From contig CAJUSS010000177.1 in assembly GCA_910588895.1 (NCBI GenBank), positions 1-6,298 of the forward strand: a DNA stretch of 6,298 bases. Reading direction: 5' to 3'. How positions within the stretch are numbered: position 1 is the first letter of the stretch; the number at the start of each line of letters is the position of its first letter. The DNA is from an uncultured Lachnospiraceae bacterium. GTDB lineage: Bacteria; Bacillota; Clostridia; Lachnospirales; Lachnospiraceae. The notes under the pieces were generated by a model that was not told where the DNA came from, did not search any database, and saw only the letters and a list, made by a program, of their open reading frames with translations. A program made the position numbers and the translations under genes. Shown piece after piece: positions 1 through 5,129 of the stretch.

Positions 1-182
1 AGGTTTTGAGGAAACAGGGAGCAGGGATACAGATTCCAATCTGCTGTTTCGCTTCGAAAGTGGGGGTAAAGTGCAGCTTTAGGATCTGTGGACTGGAGGA
101 TGTGGATATCTTGATCTCAGATGGGAGACTGCCGGAGGATGTCCTTGCGGAATGTGAGCGGTATAATGTGACAGTCCTGTAG
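1..182 (+). CDS. DeoR-family transcriptional regulator, C-terminal fragment
   Basis: An open frame enters from the left edge (first whole codon at base 3) and ends at TAG 180-182, giving 59 residues. Part of it reads GLEDVDILISDGRLPEDVLA, followed by a short tail ending in YNVTVL. This fits the end of the DeoR/GlpR effector domain, where 'xxDvDxlItD' precedes 'l..gv.v'. The upstream segment CCFASKVGVKCSF fits the family's 'DSSKFG' region, with the lysine kept. These C-terminal domains belong to the ISOCOT sugar-phosphate-binding fold; the winged-helix DNA-binding domain lies outside the window. The fragment sits 121 bp upstream of mtlA on the same strand, so a role in controlling that PTS gene is a reasonable inference. 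Family assignment is fairly firm; the effector is unknown. Confidence 0.82.
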   Translation, partial: VLRKQGAGIQIPICCFASKVGVKCSFRICGLEDVDILISDGRLPEDVLAECERYNVTVL

Positions 183-222
183 GGAGGACCGCCATGATGC
201 GGCATATCCCACCCTTCTTTTT
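182..222 (+). terminator. Possible weak terminator after the DeoR-type gene
   Basis: Directly after the TAG stop, GGGA (182-185) can pair with TCCC (207-210), and CCGC (189-192) with GCGG (199-202), around a six-base loop. A T-rich run, TTCTTTTT (215-222), follows four bases later. The stem is short and interrupted by an internal loop, so termination would be leaky at best. Read-through from the regulator gene into mtlA remains possible. Confidence 0.28.
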
Positions 223-239
223 CGAAGACCAGTCCTCGA
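222..239. promoter_or_regulatory. Imperfect 18-bp palindrome, candidate operator
   Basis: TCGAaGACcaGTCcTCGA is an inverted repeat with seven matching base pairs per half and one mismatch, around a two-base centre. It lies between the regulator stop and the mtlA start. The centre is too small for a good RNA hairpin, so a dimeric DNA-binding protein is the more natural reading. No clear promoter was found beside it, so this is a suggestion only. Confidence 0.25.
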
Positions 240-241
240 CC

Positions 242-282
242 GCTCGTTTACGAGCACTCTCGGAGTTTCCGAAAGTATTCGG
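242..282 (+). promoter_or_regulatory. Structured mtlA leader with competing hairpins
   Basis: Three short inverted repeats sit just before the mtlA ribosome binding site: GCTCG-ttta-CGAGC (242-255), CGGA-gtt-TCCG (261-271) and CCGAA-agta-TTCGG (269-282). The last two share bases 269-271 and cannot form together. No U-run follows, so this is not a standard attenuator. Any effect would more likely be on translation, because the third hairpin ends eight bases before AGGAGG. It does not match a PTS antiterminator target that I recognise. Confidence 0.3.
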
Positions 283-290
283 GTGAGTTT

Positions 291-296
291 AGGAGG
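291..296 (+). promoter_or_regulatory. Ribosome binding site deciding the TTG start of mtlA
   Basis: A perfect AGGAGG is followed by a seven-base spacer and TTG at 304. The in-frame GTG at 283 lies upstream of this site and so cannot use it. The site therefore fixes the start at 304. Confidence 0.85.
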
Positions 297-303
297 AGCT
301 GTC

Positions 304-2166
304 TTGAAGGATAGAGTACAACGTTTTGGTAAATTTTTATCGGGTATGGTCATGCCCAATATCGGCGCGCTGATCGCCTTTGGTTTTTTGGCTGCCCTGT
401 TCATCGACACCGGCTGGATCCCCAATAAGGGATTCAGCAGCATGGTAGGCCCCATGCTGACCTATCTGATCCCCGTGCTGATCGCCTCCACCGGCGGCCG
501 CATGATCGGCGGCGACAGAGGGCGCGTGGTGGGCGCGATCGCCGTGATCGGCGCGATCATGAGCAATACCGATATCACCATGCTGATGGCCGCCATGGTC
601 ATGGGACCTTTGGCCGGCTACTGCATCAAAAAATTTGACGAGGCCATGGAGGGCCATATGCCCGCAGGCTTTGAGATGCTGATCAACAACTTTTCCGCCG
701 GGCTCATCGGCATGGTCTTAGCCATGCTGGGCTATGTGCTGATCGGACCGATCATGAGCGGGATCTTATCCATCCTGTCAGGCGGGGTCAATATCCTGGT
801 GGAGCGAGGTTTGCTGCCGCTGGTGGCGGTGTTCATCGAACCGGCCAAGGTGCTGTTTTTGAACAATGCGATCAACCACGGCGTGTTCACTCCGATCGCG
901 ACCGCCCAGGTCACAGAAGCAGGCAAGTCCATCATGTACATGCTGGAGCCCAACCCCGGACCAGGCCTGGGGGTCCTCTTAGCCTATATGTTCTTCTGTA
1001 AGGATAAGACCACCAGAGATTCTGCGCCGGGCGCTCTGATCATCCATTTCCTGGGAGGTATCCATGAGATCTACTTCCCCTACATCTTGATGAACCCGAT
1101 AGTGCTGGCTGCCCCGATCTTAGGGAGCATCGTGGGCATCTTCTGGTTCAATATGACCGGCTGCGGTCTGGTAGGACCGGCCTCTCCGGGATCGATCTTT
1201 GCCTACATGATGATGACACCCGGGCCGGATATGATCAAGGTCCTGGCAGGTGTGGCATTGTCCGCCGGTGTTTCCTTTGCAGTGGCCTCGCCCCTGGTGA
1301 AGATGGCAGGCGGAAAGAGCCTGGAGGAAGCCCAGAGTGAGATGGCAGATATGAAAGCCAAGGCCAAAGGCCAGGCTGTGGTCCCCGGTACCATCGAGAA
1401 GGCATCCGCCATCGGCAAGATCGTCTTTGCCTGTGACGCAGGCATGGGCTCCTCCGCCATGGGCGCTACGAAATTCCGCAACCGGATCAAGGCCAACCGG
1501 CCGGATATCACGGTGATCAATACCTCCGTGGACAATATCCCCGCAGACTGTGACATCGCTGTGGTCCAGACCACTCTGGCCGAGCGGGCGAAGAGATCCG
1601 CTCCCCAGGCCCAGCTGCTCACGATCGGGAACTTCCTGGCCGACCCGGCATTGGATGCGCTGTATGTACAGCTGACCACCGGAGATGCCCCGGCGGCCCC
1701 GGCTGGCGAGAACACGGATATCAACATCCCGGATGTGCCGATCAAGAAGCAGGTCATCATCGCTGACGGCATCAAGCTGGGCTGCAAGCCGGTGACCAAG
1801 GAAGAGGCGATCCAGGCAGCCGGAGAGCGCTTAGAGCAGTTAGGCTATGTGGACGGCACTTATGTGGCCGCTATGCAGGAGCGGGAGAAGTTAGTCTCCA
1901 CCTACATCGGCATGGGCGTGGCGATCCCTCACGGCACTACCCAGGCAAAGGGTACGGTCAAGAAGACGGGCATCGTGTTCTTCCAGTATCCCGAGGGCGT
2001 GGATTTCGGGGCGGAGAAAGCCCAGCTGGTGTTCGGCATCGCCGGTATCGGAGACGAGCACTTAGATCTCCTCAGCAAGCTCTGTACACTGCTGGAGGAT
2101 CCGGCCAGGCTGGAGACCTTAAAGACCACGGACGATGTGGATTGGGTGCTGGAGCAGCTTTCATAA
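304..2166 (+). CDS. mtlA: PTS mannitol-type permease, fused EIICBA
   Basis: This membrane permease imports a hexitol, most likely mannitol, and phosphorylates it during transport using phosphate passed from HPr. From the TTG start it is 620 residues, close to the roughly 637 of E. coli MtlA, and the N-terminus (VQRFGKFLSGMVMPNIGA) aligns with that protein from the start. EIIC spans about residues 1-335 with multiple hydrophobic segments, NNAINHG and the GGIHE motif, whose glutamate is residue 255. A charged linker leads to EIIB (about 365-458), where ACDAGMGSSAMGA carries the phosphocysteine, Cys377. An Ala/Pro-rich linker (about 460-478) leads to EIIA (about 480-620), where AIPHGT carries the phosphohistidine, His543. 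All active residues are present, so the protein should work without a separate EIIA. A DeoR-type regulator lies upstream and a strong terminator follows. Mannitol is inferred from overall similarity; another hexitol cannot be excluded. Confidence 0.96.
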   Translation: MKDRVQRFGKFLSGMVMPNIGALIAFGFLAALFIDTGWIPNKGFSSMVGPMLTYLIPVLIASTGGRMIGGDRGRVVGAIAVIGAIMSNTDITMLMAAMVMGPLAGYCIKKFDEAMEGHMPAGFEMLINNFSAGLIGMVLAMLGYVLIGPIMSGILSILSGGVNILVERGLLPLVAVFIEPAKVLFLNNAINHGVFTPIATAQVTEAGKSIMYMLEPNPGPGLGVLLAYMFFCKDKTTRDSAPGALIIHFLGGIHEIYFPYILMNPIVLAAPILGSIVGIFWFNMTGCGLVGPASPGSIFAYMMMTPGPDMIKVLAGVALSAGVSFAVASPLVKMAGGKSLEEAQSEMADMKAKAKGQAVVPGTIEKASAIGKIVFACDAGMGSSAMGATKFRNRIKANRPDITVINTSVDNIPADCDIAVVQTTLAERAKRSAPQAQLLTIGNFLADPALDALYVQLTTGDAPAAPAGENTDINIPDVPIKKQVIIADGIKLGCKPVTKEEAIQAAGERLEQLGYVDGTYVAAMQEREKLVSTYIGMGVAIPHGTTQAKGTVKKTGIVFFQYPEGVDFGAEKAQLVFGIAGIGDEHLDLLSKLCTLLEDPARLETLKTTDDVDWVLEQLS

Positions 2167-2234
2167 GGGGAGAGATGACAGGCTGACAGCAAGGAAGGAT
2201 AGATAGAGAGAAACGATAAGGGGAGTGTTTTAAA

Positions 2235-2276
2235 GGTGCAGACGATCCAAGATTTGGAGGGTCTGCGCCTATTTTT
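2235..2276 (+). terminator. Intrinsic terminator of mtlA
   Basis: The outer stem GGTGCAGAC (2235-2243) pairs with GTCTGCGCC (2261-2269), with one G-T wobble. An inner stem TCCAA-gat-TTGGA (2246-2258) extends it across a two-by-two internal loop. TATTTTT follows at once. This is a textbook rho-independent terminator for the mtlA transcript, 68 bp past the stop. On the opposite strand the hairpin is followed only by TTTAAAAC, so termination of the convergent gene here would be weaker. Confidence 0.9.
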
Positions 2277-2291
2277 AGGATAAACGTGGAG

Positions 2292-2321
2292 GTCCCCGGA
2301 TATCTGTGTGGATCCGGAGAC
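2292..2321. repeat. Inverted repeat between convergent genes
   Basis: GTCCCCGGAT (2292-2301) pairs with ATCCGGAGAC (2312-2321) at nine of ten positions, around a ten-base loop. It lies between the mtlA terminator and the end of the DUF3842 gene. It could form the 3' end of the minus-strand transcript, but neither strand has a U-run directly after it, so a terminator call is not secure. Confidence 0.45.
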
Positions 2322-2374
2322 GAGCTTTCGATGCCTGTAGTTAGGCGGAGCCATAGCATTCTCTGCTTTTCCTG

Positions 2375-2788
2375 CTAAGCGTTTATGGCGATCTGCCGCA
2401 ATACCTGGATGACTTCCCGGATCAGGTCCTTGATCCCCTGGTCGCCTATGCCTACAACGATGTTGTCACAGTGGTTGATCGGGATCAGGATCCGTTTCGC
2501 GCCGCTCTGGCCCACGGCCATCGCCATAGCAGGGGTGATCTCGCCGAACAGAGAATCTGCCACCACGATCCCGATCGGGCCGATGATCACATCGGCTTTC
2601 CGTGCGCCTACGATGACCGCATTTTCTCCCGTGGCCCCGTGATCTGCTCCGGCTTTCAGCATAGCGGAGGTGGCCATGCTGTTCGTCCCTACAGCGGTGA
2701 TCTCTGCATCCGGAAACTCCTCCCGCACTGAAGACACCACCTGCCTTCCGATGCCGCCGCCTTGTGCGTCGATGACTAAGATGTGCAT
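2375..2788 (-). CDS. DUF3842 family protein, function unknown
   Basis: This 137-residue protein matches the DUF3842 family I know from Clostridia. It begins with a Rossmann-like strand and glycine loop (MHILVIDAQGGGIG, residues 1-14). Conserved-looking blocks follow: TNSMATSAMLKAGAD (35-49), GATGENA (51-57), the GPIGI loop (70-74) and PINHCDNIVVG (103-113), with His106 and Cys107 adjacent. There is no signal peptide or membrane segment, so it should be cytoplasmic. The glycine loop suggests nucleotide or cofactor binding, but that is inference; no reaction is established. The ATG is well supported by AAAGGA nine bases upstream. The gene is alone in its transcription unit, convergent with mtlA and divergent from the ABC operon, and has its own strong promoter. 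Nothing suggests truncation. Confidence 0.88.
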   Translation of the reverse strand: MHILVIDAQGGGIGRQVVSSVREEFPDAEITAVGTNSMATSAMLKAGADHGATGENAVIVGARKADVIIGPIGIVVADSLFGEITPAMAMAVGQSGAKRILIPINHCDNIVVGIGDQGIKDLIREVIQVLRQIAINA

Positions 2789-2891
2789 AGGTCTTGTCCT
2801 TTCTATGATCTATCGTCTTTTACTTTTCCTTCTCCGGCTTTATCCTCTTGTTCGCTCAAGATCTGCGCCTTGATCCATTGCATTTATATTT

Positions 2892-2920
2892 ATTATATCC
2901 TGATCCGACGGAAGATCCAA
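2892..2920 (-). promoter_or_regulatory. Housekeeping-type promoter of the DUF3842 gene
   Basis: On the minus strand, TTGGAT (2915-2920) is separated by 17 bp from a perfect TATAAT (2892-2897). Transcription should begin near base 2885, giving an untranslated leader of about 95 bases before the ATG at 2788. The match to a sigma-A promoter is very good, which suggests fairly strong basal expression. Confidence 0.8.
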
Positions 2921-2936
2921 GCTTATTTTTCAGGTC

Positions 2937-2962
2937 GGCGCACAGGCGGACGATCATGCGCC
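2937..2962. repeat. Inverted repeat between divergent promoters
   Basis: GGCGCA (2937-2942) and TGCGCC (2957-2962) form a perfect six-base inverted repeat with a 14-base spacer. It lies 17 bp upstream of the -35 box of the DUF3842 promoter and 64 bp upstream of the -35 box of the ABC-operon promoter. It could be an operator for either unit, or chance. Confidence 0.3.
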
Positions 2963-2989
2963 TTCATCGATACAACGATCGGCATGGGG

Positions 2990-3009
2990 GATAGCAGCCT
3001 GATAGCAGC
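2990..3009 (+). promoter_or_regulatory. Helically phased direct repeat upstream of the ABC-operon promoter
   Basis: GATAGCAGC occurs twice, at 2990-2998 and 3001-3009, with an 11-bp period, about one helical turn. The second copy ends 17 bp before the -35 box of the plus-strand promoter. That spacing suits an activator contacting one face of the DNA. No regulator gene for it is visible in the window. Confidence 0.4.
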
Positions 3010-3026
3010 GCCCATCAAGAAAACCA

Positions 3027-3055
3027 TTGACAAAAACCAGAACATCCGGTATATT
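3027..3055 (+). promoter_or_regulatory. Strong promoter of the ABC transporter operon
   Basis: A perfect TTGACA (3027-3032), a 17-bp spacer and TATATT (3050-3055) make a near-consensus sigma-A promoter. The predicted start is near 3062, leaving a leader of roughly 195 bases before the lipoprotein start. It fires away from the DUF3842 promoter; the two -35 boxes are 106 bp apart. Confidence 0.82.
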
Positions 3056-3061
3056 TTTTAT

Positions 3062-3256
3062 AGCATCTGCACAGAGCAGAGCACGGGAGCCGAAGCTCCC
3101 CGGTCCACAAGATAAGATACAGATACCCCATGAAAAAGTATGTCCAGAAGGCATACGGCTTTTCTGCAGAGGAGCCATTGACTTTGATCCGGATACATGC
3201 TTTTTCAGGGGGTTTTTTGCGTCAAAGATGCGATGCAGGAAAGGATGCTGAGAACG
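3062..3256 (+). other. Long structured 5' leader of the ABC operon
   Basis: This stretch has no convincing gene but four simple hairpins. They are TCTGC-acaga-GCAGA (3066-3080), GGGAGC-cgaa-GCTCCC (3085-3100), GTATGTC-cagaa-GGCATAC with one G-U pair (3138-3156), and GGCTTTTC-tgca-GAGGAGCC with two G-U pairs (3157-3176). The third and fourth are immediately adjacent and could stack. A T-run (3213-3218) follows further down, and TTGAC (3178-3182) could pair over a distance with GTCAA (3221-3225). I do not recognise a known riboswitch, T-box or leader-peptide pattern. The layout is compatible with a cis-regulatory RNA, but that is inference. Confidence 0.45.
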
Positions 3257-4945
3257 ATGGTAAAAACAATGTTGGATAGGTTCGCGCGATCCATAAGATC
3301 GTCAAAAAGATGGTCCGTGATGGTCATCTTAGCAGGGACAATGGCGTTTGCGGTCACTGCATGCAAAGGCGGGGACGGACAGGGGCCCTCTGCGGGAACG
3401 GTCAAGGGGGCAGATGGAGCTTTGGCCGGAGGTGCCTCCGAAGGATCCGCCGGCGCAGGAGGAGAAAAGGGGACAGACAAGAGCACAGAGCAGACCACCC
3501 TGGTCTACGGCAGCGGCGACTATACCCGCATCAACCCGGCTATGGATGAGCACGGCGAGATCAATATCCTCCTTTTTAACGGACTGACCGCTCATGACGG
3601 CGAAAACCAGGTGGTCCCCGGTCTTGCGAAGGACTGGACCTTTGACGAGGAGGCCTGCACCTATACCTTCCATCTGGAGGAAGGGGTGACCTGGCACGAT
3701 GGGGAGCCATTTACCGCAGAGGATGTGCGCTTTACGATCCAGGCGATTATGGATCCGGAGAACGGCTCTGAGAACGCGCCCAACTTCGAGGATGTGGAGA
3801 GGATCGACGTGTTGGACGACCATACGATCGTCTTTAAGCTGTCCGCACCTAATGTGGCGTTTTTAGACTACATGACCATGCCCATCCTGCCAGAGCATCT
3901 GCTGGATGGGGAGGATATGCAGACCTCCGCTTTTTTCCATGAGCCTGTGGGCACCGGCCCTTATAAGCTGGAGAGCTGGGATGAGGGGCAGGCGATCATA
4001 CTTACGAAAAATGAGGCGTACTTTAAGGATCCGGCGAAGATCGACCGGATCATCTTTAAGATCGTGGCAGACGATAATGCCAAGGCGCTGCAGATGCAGT
4101 CCGGGGAGCTTGATCTGGCGATCCTCACGCCCAAGGATGCAGAGGGCTTTACTGACCGGGAGGGATATACAGTCTATGAGATGCAGACCTCCGATTATCG
4201 GGGGATCCTCTTCAATTTTCAGAACCGCTACTGGACGGAAAACAAGGATATCATCCCGGCGGTCTGCTACGGGCTGGACCGGCAGGCGATCCTGGACGCG
4301 GTGGTGCTGGGGCATGGGACCGTGGCCTATGGACCCTTACAGAGAAATAAATATGACAATGGGGATGTGGAACATTACGACTATGATCCGGAAAGGGCAG
4401 AGCAGATCTTAGTGGATGCAGGCTGCGTCAAGGAGAGCGACGGGTTTTATCACCGAGATGGGGAAAAAATCGGGTTTGTGCTCAGTGTGGGCGCAGGAGA
4501 CCAGGTACGCCTGGATATGGCCCAGGCGGCGGCCCAGCAGCTGAAGGCGGTGGGCATCGACTGTACTGTGGAGATCCCGGCCCAGGTGGACTGGGGCGGA
4601 CAGATGGCGTATCTGATCGGCTGGGGGAGCCCGTTTGATGCGGACGACCACACCTATAAGGTGTTCGGCACGGATAAGGGGGCCAATTACTCCGGCTACT
4701 CCAATGCCAAGGTGGACCAGTATCTCCTTGAGGCCCGACAGTCGGATGTGGAGGAGGTCCGCACCCAGGCTTACGCCCGGTTCCAGGAGGAGCTGGCCAA
4801 GGATCCGGCCTTCGCCTTTATCTGCTATGTGGATGCGGACTATGTAGCAGTCTCCGGTCTCCAGGGGATCAGGGAAGACACGGTCATGGGCCATCACGGC
4901 GTAGGGATCTTCTGGAACGTGACCGAATGGACGATCCAGCGGTGA
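3257..4945 (+). CDS. ABC transporter substrate-binding lipoprotein, peptide/nickel/opine class
   Basis: This extracytoplasmic solute-binding protein belongs to the SBP_bac_5 family (DppA/OppA/NikA/CntA type). With the ATG at 3257 it is 562 residues. A basic N-region, hydrophobic core and lipobox VTAC place the lipidated cysteine at residue 36. A Gly/Ser/Ala-rich tether of about 40 residues follows. The binding domain shows VVPGLAKDW (119-127), GVTWHDGEPFTAEDV, GTGPYKLESW (from 232) and WGSPFD (456-461), which resembles WGAPYD in E. coli NikA. The mature part has five cysteines besides the lipid-bearing one. In-frame ATGs also exist at 3197, 3233, 3245 and 3269. I chose 3257 because AGGAAAGG (3237-3244) lies about 12 bases upstream and the signal peptide is then normal in length. 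The next gene is the matching ATPase. The substrate (peptide, nickel chelate or opine-metal complex) cannot be settled from this sequence. Confidence 0.93.
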   Translation: MVKTMLDRFARSIRSSKRWSVMVILAGTMAFAVTACKGGDGQGPSAGTVKGADGALAGGASEGSAGAGGEKGTDKSTEQTTLVYGSGDYTRINPAMDEHGEINILLFNGLTAHDGENQVVPGLAKDWTFDEEACTYTFHLEEGVTWHDGEPFTAEDVRFTIQAIMDPENGSENAPNFEDVERIDVLDDHTIVFKLSAPNVAFLDYMTMPILPEHLLDGEDMQTSAFFHEPVGTGPYKLESWDEGQAIILTKNEAYFKDPAKIDRIIFKIVADDNAKALQMQSGELDLAILTPKDAEGFTDREGYTVYEMQTSDYRGILFNFQNRYWTENKDIIPAVCYGLDRQAILDAVVLGHGTVAYGPLQRNKYDNGDVEHYDYDPERAEQILVDAGCVKESDGFYHRDGEKIGFVLSVGAGDQVRLDMAQAAAQQLKAVGIDCTVEIPAQVDWGGQMAYLIGWGSPFDADDHTYKVFGTDKGANYSGYSNAKVDQYLLEARQSDVEEVRTQAYARFQEELAKDPAFAFICYVDADYVAVSGLQGIREDTVMGHHGVGIFWNVTEWTIQR

Positions 4946-4952
4946 GCGGCAG

Positions 4953-4974
4953 CCACAGACGGATCCGTCTGTGG
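4953..4974 (+). repeat. Perfect 22-bp intercistronic palindrome
   Basis: CCACAGACGGA is followed directly by its exact reverse complement, seven bases after the lipoprotein stop. In RNA it forms a strong 9-bp stem with a GATC loop. A GC-rich segment (4975-4997) follows and no U-run does, so it is not a standard terminator. Hairpins at this place often protect the upstream binding-protein mRNA from 3' decay and raise its amount relative to the downstream genes; that role is inferred here. Confidence 0.8.
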
Positions 4975-4994
4975 GCGGGCCTGGCCCCGGGTCC

Positions 4995-5129
4995 GGGAGA
5001 AAAACGGGGAGAAGAGAGCCAGAGAGATAGGAGAAAGACTGGGATAAAGATCAGGATAAGCTTAGAAAACTCCGGGGAAAACGCAGAAAGATCCCAAAAA
5101 AGCATGGAGGAGGAAAGGAGGCGCAGAGG
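4995..5129 (+). other. Purine-rich intercistronic spacer
   Basis: By hand count only about 27 of these 135 bases are pyrimidines. No plausible gene is present: the open frame through here lacks a usable start and overlaps the ATPase start. The stretch ends in the ATPase ribosome binding site. Its function is unknown; an unstructured G/A-rich RNA would keep the ribosome binding site accessible. Confidence 0.5.
5114..5121 (+). promoter_or_regulatory. Strong ribosome binding site of the ATPase gene
   Basis: AAAGGAGG is followed by an eight-base spacer and the ATG at 5130. This fixes the start of the ATPase and shows it can be translated independently of the upstream gene. Confidence 0.85.

Noticed and set aside
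162..167. A perfect TATAAT that could be the -10 box of an mtlA promoter
   Set aside because: It lies inside the regulator coding sequence as Tyr-Asn codons. It has no -35 box at 16-18 bp and no extended -10 TG.
283..303. GTG start for mtlA at 283
   Set aside because: It lies before the AGGAGG site and has no ribosome binding site of its own. MtlA similarity begins after the TTG at 304.
1203..1799. 198-codon open frame on the minus strand inside mtlA
   Set aside because: It is antisense to strongly supported coding sequence and its protein has no recognisable features; it is a by-product of codon bias.
2385..2731. Plus-strand open frames opposite the DUF3842 gene
   Set aside because: The minus-strand protein matches a known family and has a promoter and ribosome binding site; the plus-strand frames have neither.
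3197..3256. Longer lipoprotein start at ATG 3197
   Set aside because: It lacks a ribosome binding site and would add 20 atypical residues before a complete signal peptide.
3130..3279. Small open frame in the ABC-operon leader starting ATG AAA AAG, a possible leader peptide
   Set aside because: There is no ribosome binding site before the ATG. The frame overlaps the lipoprotein start out of frame and shows no run of regulatory codons.
4953..4974. The 22-bp palindrome as a rho-independent terminator
   Set aside because: No U-run follows the stem; the sequence after it is GC-rich.
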